From MADRE3 sp963718195 (GTDB lineage Bacteria > Desulfobacterota > Desulfobulbia > Desulfobulbales > Desulfocapsaceae), in contig CAVQYQ010000006.1 of assembly GCA_963718195.1 (NCBI GenBank), forward strand, positions 620,001 to 684,000: a DNA stretch of 64,000 bases, read 5' to 3'. Positions 8,589 through 16,944 of this stretch are shown one piece after another. Position 1 is the first letter of the stretch; each line of letters starts with the position of its first letter. The translations under genes were made by a program, and so were the position numbers. Below the pieces are notes generated by a model. The model searched no databases. It saw only the letters and a list, made by a program, of their open reading frames with translations, and had not been told where the DNA came from.

Positions 8589-9566
8589 ATGCAAACCACA
8601 CCGTTTTCTCCGTTGCACCCCGAGGCAGTTCTCGATTGTATTGAGCAGGCCACCGGTCGCCGTTTATTGAACATCTGCCGGCCCCACAGCAGTTATATTA
8701 ACCGGGTTTATGAAGTTCAGGACGAAGATGGTGAGTTTATTATAGCAAAATTTTTTCGTCCGAACAGGTGGAGTGAGGCAGCACTGCTTGATGAGCTTCA
8801 GTTTGTTGAGGATTGTGGTGAGATAGAGATTCCGGTGATACGTCCGTTAACGTTGGCGGACGGCAGTTTGCTGGGTGAATTCCAGTCCATTCGTTTTGCC
8901 TTGTATCCCCGGTGTGGCGGCAGGTTGGTCGATGAGTACAATGATGAACAATGGCTGGAATTGGGCAGGCTCCTGGGCAGGGTGCACACCGTCGGCGCAG
9001 CCGGGAACGCCAAAGCACGCAATAGACTGCACCCGCTCCAGACGACGCGCTCCCAGGTAGATTTTATATGTAATAACAAGTTGATACCGGATCAGCTGAT
9101 ATCTTCTTTTACCAGGATTACCGATGAAATCATCGCTGAGATTTCGCCGGCTTTTGAAGGGATTGAAACAATCAGGATTCATGGCGATTGTCATGGTGGA
9201 AACTTGATCTACCGGCCGGGTGAATCGTTCTATATTATCGATTTCGATGATATGCTTGTCGGGCCGCCGGTTCAGGACATCTGGATGCTGCTGCCCGGGC
9301 AGCTCGAGGATTGCCGGGTAGAACTGGCTCTGCTGCTGGAAGGTTATGAGATGTTCCGTTCGTTTGATCGCCGAACCCTGGGACTGGTTGAGCCGCTGCG
9401 TGCGATGAGATTTATCCACTATATCAGCTGGTGCGGCTGGCAGTTTGTTGAAGACGGCGAGACCCGGATTGATGCCTCGTTTGGCTCCCATAATTACTGG
9501 CAGAAAGAGATCGCCGATCTGGAAGACCAGTTGTCCGAAATAAGAAAAATCGGTGAAAATGGTTAG
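8589..9566 (+). CDS. srkA: stress response serine/threonine protein kinase, SrkA (YihE) family
   Basis: A 325-residue kinase of aminoglycoside-phosphotransferase fold. Lys54 in FIIAKFF is the likely ATP-binding lysine. The catalytic loop is HGDCHGGN at 198-205 with Asp200, and the metal-binding motif is DFDD at 218-221. Ligand-binding Trp-rich regions near the C-terminus (YISWCGWQF) match SrkA. In Escherichia coli this kinase counters stress-induced death. Its stop codon overlaps the end of the convergent methyltransferase-like gene by four bases. Confidence 0.92.
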   Translation: MQTTPFSPLHPEAVLDCIEQATGRRLLNICRPHSSYINRVYEVQDEDGEFIIAKFFRPNRWSEAALLDELQFVEDCGEIEIPVIRPLTLADGSLLGEFQSIRFALYPRCGGRLVDEYNDEQWLELGRLLGRVHTVGAAGNAKARNRLHPLQTTRSQVDFICNNKLIPDQLISSFTRITDEIIAEISPAFEGIETIRIHGDCHGGNLIYRPGESFYIIDFDDMLVGPPVQDIWMLLPGQLEDCRVELALLLEGYEMFRSFDRRTLGLVEPLRAMRFIHYISWCGWQFVEDGETRIDASFGSHNYWQKEIADLEDQLSEIRKIGENG

Positions 9567-10366
9567 GAAAAAAAGCGGGCAATCCGTTGCCGGTAACCGA
9601 GGTTCTGTTTTATGAAGACCTTGACGATCTGTCTGAAATTTATATTGAATTCTGCACTCATCCGGGACAATTCAGTATAATCCTGCTCCATTATTGCTGT
9701 CATGTTCCTGCTCTTGCCGGCAAGACAGATAACGTTGCCCCGTTCCGGTACCGGCAAGGTGATACAGGAGCCAAAATAGCGTTTCAGATCTGTCTGTACC
9801 CGATCCATCTTAGCCTCATTGCCACTCCACAGATTCAGGCTGACAATGCCATTATCTTCCAGGTGATGCAGGCAATGTTCAAAAAAATCTGAACAATAGA
9901 CTGAAAGCGCCATTCCACGATGATCAAAGGCGTCGATAAGTATCAAATCGTATGTTTCAGCGTTAAGCTGGGCGAGAAATTCATGACCATCACCGCAATG
10001 AAGACTGATATTCCTGGAGTTTGGAAGGTTGAAGTATCCCCTGGCTAACTTAATGATATCAGGTGAAAAGTCAACGCCATCAATGACGCAGGAGGAAAAA
10101 TGGTGGTGGATGAAACGAATCAGGGAGCCGGCTCCTACGCCAATTAGCAGGACACGGCGCGGAGGGTTGATGAACAGCAGTGTGGCCATCATGAACCGGG
10201 TGTAAGATAATACAAGGTGATGGGGGGCAGAAATCGACATGGTGGACTGAAGGACATTTCCGCCAAAGTAGAGTGACCGGGAATCACCTTTTTCGATAAT
10301 TTCTATCAGATGATTTTGGTAGTGGTCCCGGTAGATTATTTTTCCAGAGGCTCGATTCATGATCAT
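9563..10366 (-). CDS. spermidine synthase-like class I methyltransferase-fold protein
   Basis: A 267-residue protein. The SAM-binding motif LIGVGAGSL is at 74-82, followed by the acidic ribose-binding region GVDFSPD near 97-103 and DLILIDAFD near 138-146, which matches spermine/spermidine synthases. There are no membrane segments. It may transfer an aminopropyl group, but many proteins of this type outside polyamine operons have unknown substrates. No speD or other polyamine gene is nearby, so I keep the name general. It converges on srkA with a four-base overlap. Confidence 0.8.
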   Translation of the reverse strand: MIMNRASGKIIYRDHYQNHLIEIIEKGDSRSLYFGGNVLQSTMSISAPHHLVLSYTRFMMATLLFINPPRRVLLIGVGAGSLIRFIHHHFSSCVIDGVDFSPDIIKLARGYFNLPNSRNISLHCGDGHEFLAQLNAETYDLILIDAFDHRGMALSVYCSDFFEHCLHHLEDNGIVSLNLWSGNEAKMDRVQTDLKRYFGSCITLPVPERGNVICLAGKSRNMTAIMEQDYTELSRMSAEFNINFRQIVKVFIKQNLGYRQRIARFFS

Positions 10367-10466
10367 TTTGAAGCGTTTTTAAACGTTAGATATGAGTTAA
10401 ATTGTAACATTTCTGTCAAAATGATACCAACAACCTGGTTTTTTTAGTATAAAGTGCTTGAAGTAC

Positions 10467-10496
10467 TTGACTCAGCAAGCATTGTTTTGGCATACT
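10467..10496 (+). promoter_or_regulatory. possible sigma-70 promoter with inverted repeat
   Basis: TTGACT at 10467-10472 and CATACT at 10491-10496, spaced 18, lie about 55 bases before the receiver gene. A six-base inverted repeat TGCTTG (10455-10460) and CAAGCA (10476-10481) overlaps the -35 box and could be an operator. Confidence 0.35.
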
Positions 10497-10550
10497 ATGT
10501 TTTAGTGAAAGAATATAATCAGCTTATTACCCAGATAGGAGAACCATCAA

Positions 10551-10946
10551 TTGTCTTCTGATACATTATCTAACTGCATCTTGCTCATGGAGGATGAGGA
10601 ACTGGTAAGTTCAATTGCGATGCAGATGCTTGAGTTTATAGGCTACGATTCTGTTCTTGCAGTTGATGGCGGCCAGGCCCTGGATCTTTACCAGGAACGC
10701 CAAACCTCTGGAGCCCCCTTTTCTGGAGTTATCATGGATCTCTCCATTCCGAACGGGATGGGCGGTGAGCAGACCGTTCAGGAACTGCTGAAAATCGATT
10801 CGTCCGCCAAGGTCATCGTTTCCAGCGGCTATTCGGATGATCCTGCGATGGTGAAATATGATGATTATGGTTTCTGCGCAGCTATTTCTAAGCCATTCAA
10901 TATTCAGGAACTGACGGAAGTATTAGAGGTCCTGAAGCCACAATAA
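10551..10946 (+). CDS. single-domain response regulator (CheY-like)
   Basis: A 131-residue protein made of one receiver domain. It starts with TTG preceded by AGGAGA at good distance; no closer ATG fits. The acidic pocket is Glu14, Asp15, Glu16 (MEDEEL), the phospho-acceptor is Asp63 (VIMDLSIPNG), the switch serine region is VSSGYS around 90-95, and the conserved lysine is Lys114 (ISKPF). The sequence is closest in style to the receivers at the C-terminus of hybrid kinases, like the one at the left edge of this window. It has no output domain, so it probably acts by phosphotransfer or protein contact. Confidence 0.88.
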   Translation: MSSDTLSNCILLMEDEELVSSIAMQMLEFIGYDSVLAVDGGQALDLYQERQTSGAPFSGVIMDLSIPNGMGGEQTVQELLKIDSSAKVIVSSGYSDDPAMVKYDDYGFCAAISKPFNIQELTEVLEVLKPQ

Positions 10947-11187
10947 CAGACAGCAAACCCTACCTTTTCAGCCTTATACATTGTCGTCCTGCTAAGCCAG
11001 CCCGCGTGAAATATCGTCCAGGTGCGGGTACTCCCGCTCATGTCAGCCCGTGATCATCTGCGTTTCCATTGACCATGGTCTCATATCTTACTATTGCATA
11101 AAGAGATGCTAATCCATTAAGTTGTCTTGCAAGGCGATCAGATTAAGCAGCGACACACCGTTTGTGTTCTACCAAGCGAAATTAATA

Positions 11188-11673
11188 ATGATATTAAAGA
11201 AGATAATCTCAGGTGGTCAGACAGGCGCAGACCAGGGAGCGCTCGACGGAGCAATAGCCTGCTCGTTTCCTCATGGCGGGACGGTACCGGCAGGCAGAAA
11301 GACTGAGGCGGGAGCACTTCCGAAGAAATACTGTATGGTTGAGCTGACCTCAGATCATTATCCCCTCAGAACCGAGAAAAATGTGGTCGATGGTGACGGA
11401 ACACTTATTGTTTCCATTGGCAGTCTGCGTGGAGGGTCTTTATTGACCAGAAAAATAGCGCAGGACCGAGGAAAAACCTGGATACATATCGATTTTGACA
11501 AAGAGGATTTGCCATCAGCGGTTACCCGAATTATGGCCTGGGTAAAAAGAAATCAAATAGAAGTTCTCAATGTGGCCGGGCCCCGAGCAAGTTCTAACCC
11601 CAGAATATATGAACTAACCCGCAGGTTGATTATCGATCTCCTGGCGATTGCAGAGAATGACCATGTTGGCTAA
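11188..11673 (+). CDS. putative molybdenum carrier protein (MoCo_carrier family)
   Basis: A 161-residue protein starting MILKKIISGGQTGADQGALD, the glycine-rich opening of the molybdenum-cofactor-carrier-like family, related to the DprA/LOG Rossmann fold. Further family features are HGGTVPAGRKTEAGALP and the DGTLIVSIGSLRGGSLL segment. It probably binds a nucleotide or molybdenum cofactor, but biochemical function is unproven for most members. A longer frame from TTG 11122 exists, but the ATG at 11188 matches the family start. It overlaps the next gene by a few codons, implying coupled translation. Confidence 0.83.
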   Translation: MILKKIISGGQTGADQGALDGAIACSFPHGGTVPAGRKTEAGALPKKYCMVELTSDHYPLRTEKNVVDGDGTLIVSIGSLRGGSLLTRKIAQDRGKTWIHIDFDKEDLPSAVTRIMAWVKRNQIEVLNVAGPRASSNPRIYELTRRLIIDLLAIAENDHVG

Positions 11674-12592
11674 TTCCCTGCCACTCATTGACTGCGAGTG
11701 CTGTACTTCCTGCGGACTCTGTATTGAGATCTGTCCCGACAAGATACTGGTTACCGGTGATGATGGCGGAGTCTCTGTCACGGCGGACAGGTGTATGGGG
11801 TGTGGTCATTGCCATGCGATCTGTCCTGTTGAGGCAATTTCAATGCCAGGTCTGACTTCTGATCTCGGTCTGACAACTGTTGCTGCATTTGCCGATTCTG
11901 GGGTCGGTCAACAGGTTGGCATAAATTCACTGCTGCAGTTGATGTGTGCGCGGCGCTCATGCAGGGCATTTAAGCCCGAACCACTGGAATTGTCTCTGCT
12001 CAGCGATCTGGCGCGAATCGGGACATCAGCGCCGTCGGGAACCAACAGCCAGGGCTGGCAGTTTGTTATTTTGCCGGAACGTCAAGATGTTGTTGCCCTG
12101 GGAGGGGTAACAGCTAACTTTTATCGTCGATTAAACAGGAGAGCGGCAAATCCACTGTATCGTTTTATTGCAAGACTTTTTGCCGGTGATCGGCTTGAGC
12201 AGTATTACCGCACGTATTATAAATCAGTAGAAAGCGGACTTTCGGATTGGTACGATAACGGAATAGACCGGCTTTTCCATGGCGCCCCGTCAGCTCTGGT
12301 TGTTGTCGCAGACAGATCGACAAGCTGCCCGCAGGAAGACGCGCTGCTGGCAACCCAGAATATTTTGCTTGCTGCCGAATCAATGGGAGTTGCCACCTGC
12401 CTGATAGGGTTTGTCGTTGAAGCGGCCAGACGGGATAAGCGCATAGCGGCATCACTTCGGCTTGGAGCCTCAGAAACTATTTACAGCGTTATTGGCTGCG
12501 GTTATCCGGCGCATTCTTTCAGGCGATTTGCCGGTAGAAAACCGATTAACCCACGAATTGTCAGGCTTTCTGGAGAGTTAAAAAATAGATAA
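11657..12592 (+). CDS. ferredoxin-nitroreductase fusion protein
   Basis: The N-terminal 60 residues hold two [4Fe-4S] motifs, CTSCGLCIEICP and CMGCGHCHAICP. From about residue 90 a flavin nitroreductase domain follows (RRSCRAFKPEPLELSLL, SAPSGTNSQGWQFVI, GVATCLIGFV). Such fusions pass electrons from the clusters to FMN and reduce an unknown acceptor; they are common in anaerobes. The ATG at 11657 lies inside the end of the preceding gene; TTG 11648 and ATG 11663 are alternatives. Pairing with a putative molybdenum carrier by overlap suggests joint regulation. Confidence 0.9.
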   Translation: MTMLANSLPLIDCECCTSCGLCIEICPDKILVTGDDGGVSVTADRCMGCGHCHAICPVEAISMPGLTSDLGLTTVAAFADSGVGQQVGINSLLQLMCARRSCRAFKPEPLELSLLSDLARIGTSAPSGTNSQGWQFVILPERQDVVALGGVTANFYRRLNRRAANPLYRFIARLFAGDRLEQYYRTYYKSVESGLSDWYDNGIDRLFHGAPSALVVVADRSTSCPQEDALLATQNILLAAESMGVATCLIGFVVEAARRDKRIAASLRLGASETIYSVIGCGYPAHSFRRFAGRKPINPRIVRLSGELKNR

Positions 12593-12614
12593 ACCTGAAC
12601 AAAAACAAGTCGAT

Positions 12615-13019
12615 ATGAAAGAACAGAAAAAACGAACACGTCTTGTCCTCTACTCCTTTGGCTTTAAGCATGGGGTGCCGGTCGATGCAAATATGGTCTG
12701 GGATGTCCGGTTCTTGCCCAATCCATACTGGCAGGAGAATCTGCGGCCAATGAGCGGTTGTGAACAACAGGTTTCCGATTATGTCATTAAAAGTGAGCCA
12801 GGAGAAGCGTTCCTTGCCCTGTTAAAACCGCTCCTCTTATTTCTGCTGGATAGCCAGGGGAAACTGGAACAGAAAAATCATCGTTTTGCCATTGGCTGTA
12901 CCGGTGGCAGGCACAGATCGGTTGCAGTTGTCGAAGAACTGCGTGAATTCCTTTCGAACCATGATGTTGATCTTGATGTCTTCCACAGGGACATGGAGCG
13001 GGATGAGGGGAGTGAGTAG
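12615..13019 (+). CDS. orphan RapZ C-terminal domain protein
   Basis: A 134-residue protein matching only the C-terminal half of RapZ (YvcJ): SFGFKHGVPVDANMVWDVRFLPNPYW near the start, LRPMSGCEQQV, and the anion-binding IGCTGGRHRSV followed by FHRDMERDE. The N-terminal P-loop kinase-like domain of RapZ is absent, and no frame for it lies upstream. In RapZ this domain binds small RNA and sugar-phosphate-like ligands. Here it may act alone in RNA or metabolite sensing. The neighbours do not clarify its role. Confidence 0.85.
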   Translation: MKEQKKRTRLVLYSFGFKHGVPVDANMVWDVRFLPNPYWQENLRPMSGCEQQVSDYVIKSEPGEAFLALLKPLLLFLLDSQGKLEQKNHRFAIGCTGGRHRSVAVVEELREFLSNHDVDLDVFHRDMERDEGSE

Positions 13020-13144
13020 TAAGCTTTGTTGCAATGGACTGCGTAAAAAACAAGGTGTAAGAATGGTTCTGCAGAGTGTTCTTGGGGACTCGAATCAGGT
13101 GAAATATTAAATAAAGCGTGCTAAATAGATTAGATTGGGATATT

Positions 13145-13157
13145 GACACCAAGTGTC
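13145..13157. repeat. inverted repeat before MMPL exporter gene
   Basis: GACAC-CAA-GTGTC is a perfect 5-3-5 palindrome, followed at once by the partial copy AGTGACAG. It lies about 70 bases before the exporter start, a suitable place for a TetR- or GntR-like repressor. No such regulator gene is adjacent. Confidence 0.4.
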
Positions 13158-13227
13158 AGTGACAGTAAAAACACTGGTAACCTATATACTTAACATAATA
13201 ACATAAATTATACCCCGCAGGGTTTTT

Positions 13228-15753
13228 ATGGACAATAATGAGGGTACGTTCTTTCACTGGTATACAGCCTGGGTTCTCAACCGGCCTATCTGGACTATCG
13301 CTGTTCTCATCCTGGTGGTTGGCGCGCTTGGGTACCAGAGCAGAAATTTCAGAATCGACGCCTCAACAGAAACGTTGTTGCTGGAAAACGATAAAGATTT
13401 ACGCTATGCCCGTGAAATATCCAAACGGTATGGAATTGATGACTTTTTACTGATTGCTTTTGCCCCAAAATCCGGCGAGCTTCTGGACCTGGTCAATCTT
13501 ACAACACTCGAACGGTTACGAGACTCTCTAAGCAGCCTTGCCGCGGTGGAGTCTGTACTCACCATTTTAGATGTTCCGCTTTTGGAAAGCCCTCCGGTTT
13601 CATATAAACAGCTTTCACAAAATCAAATTCCGACCCTGGAATCGCCGAGCATAGATAAAAACCTGGCGAAAACAGAATTATCTGAGAGTTACTTTTATCG
13701 GGATCTTCTGGTTAGCCGGGATCTTACGACCACGGCGATTATCGTAAATCTCAAAACCGATCCTGCCTATAGTAAACTTATCACTGCTAGAAATGAATTC
13801 CTGGATAAGAAACGGCAGGGAAAACTGTCTCCGGCAGAGGCCACTCAATATGCAAGCATCGTCAGTGAAATCCGGACGCAGCAGGACTCATTGAATGCAA
13901 AGCAACACGAAAATATCCTGGCGGTAAGAGCCATCATGGATACGAACCGTGACAGCGGACAGCTTTTTCTCGGCGGGATCAGCATGATAGCAGATGATAT
14001 GATCACCTATATCAAAAATGACCTGAGAATATTCGGCTTGGGTGTGTTTTTGTTGCTGGTTCTGATGCTTGGCCTCTTTTTCAAGAGTAAACGATGGATT
14101 GTTTTACCAATGCTCTGCTGTTCTCTATCTGTCATTGCGATGATGGGGGTTTTGGGCACCTTTGACTGGGGTGTCACCGTTATTTCTTCTAATTTCATAT
14201 CCCTGCAGCTCATAATAACTCTGGCCATTTCAGTCCACCTGATTGTACGTTTTCGTGAATACCAATTGACCCTCCCCGAAGCGGATAACCACACCCTGGT
14301 AAAAAAGACCATTCAATCTAAATTCGTACCATGCCTATTCGCAACGCTTACTACCATTGCTGGATTTACCTCACTCATGCTTTGCGACATAAAGCCTGTA
14401 ATCCACTTTGGATGGATGATGAGTATCGGTATTCTGTTATCACTTGCACTGACCTTTGTCCTTTTCCCTGCCGGTGCGATGTTGGTGAAAAAGCCCAAAC
14501 CGCCTTCGCAAAATAGAATTCTCAAATTTTCATTGACCGAATTTCTGGCTCGTATAACAGAGGTCTACGGTACAGCGATTCTGGTTTTGACTTTAATCTT
14601 CACCATCATAACAGTCGTAGGTGTATCCAGGTTACGGGTGGAAAACAGTTTTATCGATTACTTCAAGGAGTCGACTGAAATCTACCAGGGCATGAAAATC
14701 ATCGACCAGCAGCTCGGAGGAACGACACCGCTGGATGTCATTGTCCAATTTGAAACCTTCGAGGAGGATGGCAGCGAAGATGATGAATTTGATGAATTTA
14801 TAATAGAAGACGATTTCTTCACCGATTCGGAAAAGGGGAAACCAGAGGATGATGACAGAAAATATTGGTTTATGGACCATCGCCTGGAAGTAATTGAAAG
14901 AGTACACGACTATCTTGACGACAGACCAGAGATCGGAAAAGTGCTGTCGCTCGGGACCCTTCTGAAGATTGGCCGAAGGCTCAATGACGGAAAATCCCTG
15001 GACAGCCTGGATATGGCAGTTCTGTACACAAAACTACCTGAAGAATATAAAAGGTTGCTATTGTCCCCGTACGTCTCCTTTGACAATAACGAGGTCCGCT
15101 TTACGGTGAGAATTAAGGATTCGCTGAAGTCGCTGCAAAGAAATATCCTGCTCAAGGAAATCAAACACGATCTCGTTCATCAACTCGAACTCGATGAAAG
15201 CAAAGTCCATCTGGGCGGGGCGATGATCCTGTACAACAATATGCTCCAGTCCCTTTTTGCTTCCCAAATCAAGACATTGGGTGTCGTGGCCTTCGCCTTG
15301 CTCATCATGTTTCTGTTTTTGTTCCGCTCAATGAAAATTGCTCTTATTGCTTTGTTTCCCAATCTGCTGTCAGCAGGTGCCGTGCTGGGTGTGATGGGGT
15401 GGCTGGATATTCCTCTGGACATGATGACCATCACGATTGCAGCAATCAGTATTGGTATCGCAGTCGATAACACAATCCATTATATCCATCGTTTTAAGGA
15501 AGAGATCAAGATAGACGGCGACTATTACAGCTCTCTTCACCGCTGTCATAACTCGATCGGACATGCCATGTACTACACTTCCATGATCATTATCGTAGGT
15601 TTTTCCATCCTGATACTTTCTAATTTCTTGCCAACGATCTATTTCGGTCTATTTACCGGTCTTGCCATGTTTATCGCACTTATTGCCTCTTTGACCCTCT
15701 TGCCGCAACTGTTGATTTGGTTAAAACCGTTTGGTCCAGAAAAGCGATCTTAA
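13228..15753 (+). CDS. MMPL/RND superfamily exporter
   Basis: An 841-residue inner-membrane protein with the RND/MMPL layout repeated twice: one transmembrane helix near 20-38, a periplasmic domain, then five or six helices around 265-420, another periplasmic domain, and a second helix bundle around 690-835. A GIAVDNTIHYIHRFKEE segment in the second bundle is typical of the MMPL and HpnN group. The second periplasmic loop carries an unusually acidic insert (about 525-560, many Asp/Glu). These proteins move lipids, hopanoids or drugs by proton force. No membrane-fusion or outer-membrane partner is adjacent. Confidence 0.9.
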   Translation: MDNNEGTFFHWYTAWVLNRPIWTIAVLILVVGALGYQSRNFRIDASTETLLLENDKDLRYAREISKRYGIDDFLLIAFAPKSGELLDLVNLTTLERLRDSLSSLAAVESVLTILDVPLLESPPVSYKQLSQNQIPTLESPSIDKNLAKTELSESYFYRDLLVSRDLTTTAIIVNLKTDPAYSKLITARNEFLDKKRQGKLSPAEATQYASIVSEIRTQQDSLNAKQHENILAVRAIMDTNRDSGQLFLGGISMIADDMITYIKNDLRIFGLGVFLLLVLMLGLFFKSKRWIVLPMLCCSLSVIAMMGVLGTFDWGVTVISSNFISLQLIITLAISVHLIVRFREYQLTLPEADNHTLVKKTIQSKFVPCLFATLTTIAGFTSLMLCDIKPVIHFGWMMSIGILLSLALTFVLFPAGAMLVKKPKPPSQNRILKFSLTEFLARITEVYGTAILVLTLIFTIITVVGVSRLRVENSFIDYFKESTEIYQGMKIIDQQLGGTTPLDVIVQFETFEEDGSEDDEFDEFIIEDDFFTDSEKGKPEDDDRKYWFMDHRLEVIERVHDYLDDRPEIGKVLSLGTLLKIGRRLNDGKSLDSLDMAVLYTKLPEEYKRLLLSPYVSFDNNEVRFTVRIKDSLKSLQRNILLKEIKHDLVHQLELDESKVHLGGAMILYNNMLQSLFASQIKTLGVVAFALLIMFLFLFRSMKIALIALFPNLLSAGAVLGVMGWLDIPLDMMTITIAAISIGIAVDNTIHYIHRFKEEIKIDGDYYSSLHRCHNSIGHAMYYTSMIIIVGFSILILSNFLPTIYFGLFTGLAMFIALIASLTLLPQLLIWLKPFGPEKRS

Positions 15754-16000
15754 TCCATAACGCAAGAGGAGTTTCAGATAACATCAGCAGTTGACGCCAA
15801 GGCTCCTCCGACTGAGGTGTTGCTGATAACGTTCGATGTGAATATACCAGTTGGTTTTTGCTATGAAAAGTCAACCTCATCAAATTTGCACACGATACGA
15901 GACTTAGACATTGTCTAGCAAAGCTGTATAGCAGAAGGAAAAGATAGGTCATGGCAACCTTTTGCTGAAACACGAATCTAAACATAAGTATCATTAGTGT

Positions 16001-16741
16001 ATGCGATTACTCATGTATAATATACGCTACGCAACAGGACACAAAAATGGTTACCATTTGCCTGTTCCGTTTGCTGGATTCTTCAAAAAAACCAATGTAA
16101 ATCTTCAACGTATTATCAATTTTATCAGCTCGATTAATCCTGATATTGTTGCCCTTGTTGAAGTGGATTCGGGTTCTTACAGATCAAATAAATCCTGTCA
16201 GGCCGAAATTATTGCCGATAGCCTTGGCTACAATTACGTCGTTGAAAACAAATATGGTTCCGACTCAATCGCTCAGAAAGTTCCCGTACTTAAGCAACAG
16301 GCAAATGCCATACTTACCAAGCAGAGTATTGAAAATTACCAATGCCACTACTTTGAACAAGGAGTAAAACGGCTTGTAATCCAAACAGATATCCGAACTG
16401 TGGCCATCTTTATTGTTCACTTGTCTCTAAAATATCGACACCGACAAAACCAACTTGAATACCTCCATAGCCTCATTCAGGAATCAGATAAGGAAGTTAT
16501 TCTTGCAGGGGATTTCAATACTTTCTGGGGAAGCAGGGAACTCAATTTATTTCTTGCAGCAACAGGCCTCAAGAATGCAAATAGTGCAAATTTACCATCC
16601 CACCCCAGCCACGCTCCGCACAGACAGATAGACTTCATCTTACACAGTCCCGGAATTCGAATTGACAACTTTTATATTCCTGATGTGCGACTATCAGATC
16701 ACTCTCCGCTGGTCTGTGACTTCTCCTGTGTCCTCACGTAA
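16001..16741 (+). CDS. endonuclease/exonuclease/phosphatase family protein
   Basis: A 246-residue protein with the full set of EEP motifs: Asn7 in MYNIRY, Glu54 in ALVEVDS, HLS near 140, GDFN near 168-171, QIDFIL near 208 and SDHSPLVCDF at the end. It has no signal peptide, so it should act in the cytoplasm, on nucleic acid or a phosphoester such as a phospholipid head group. The substrate is open. The codon use is more AT-rich than its neighbours, which with the flanking gene debris suggests an acquired region. Confidence 0.87.
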   Translation: MRLLMYNIRYATGHKNGYHLPVPFAGFFKKTNVNLQRIINFISSINPDIVALVEVDSGSYRSNKSCQAEIIADSLGYNYVVENKYGSDSIAQKVPVLKQQANAILTKQSIENYQCHYFEQGVKRLVIQTDIRTVAIFIVHLSLKYRHRQNQLEYLHSLIQESDKEVILAGDFNTFWGSRELNLFLAATGLKNANSANLPSHPSHAPHRQIDFILHSPGIRIDNFYIPDVRLSDHSPLVCDFSCVLT

Positions 16742-16944
16742 TTTAAGGCAGGCGAACCTCAAGTCAGTTTCCTTCTTGACACCTATAACCATACCTGTTC
16801 CACCATGAGCCTTGGCAACTGCTCTTACATAGTTCAGACCAAGGTCAAGCCAAGCCTGATAAATCTCTTGCCAGCATGGCCAACTGATTCAGACAATAAC
16901 TCCTGGCCAAATCTGTGTGTATCCTTGCGGTACATCTTTTGGTG

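Noticed and set aside
8847..9491. A 214-codon open frame antisense to the SrkA gene
   Set aside because: It is fully opposite a gene with clear kinase motifs, has no ribosome-binding site and reads like a shadow of it.
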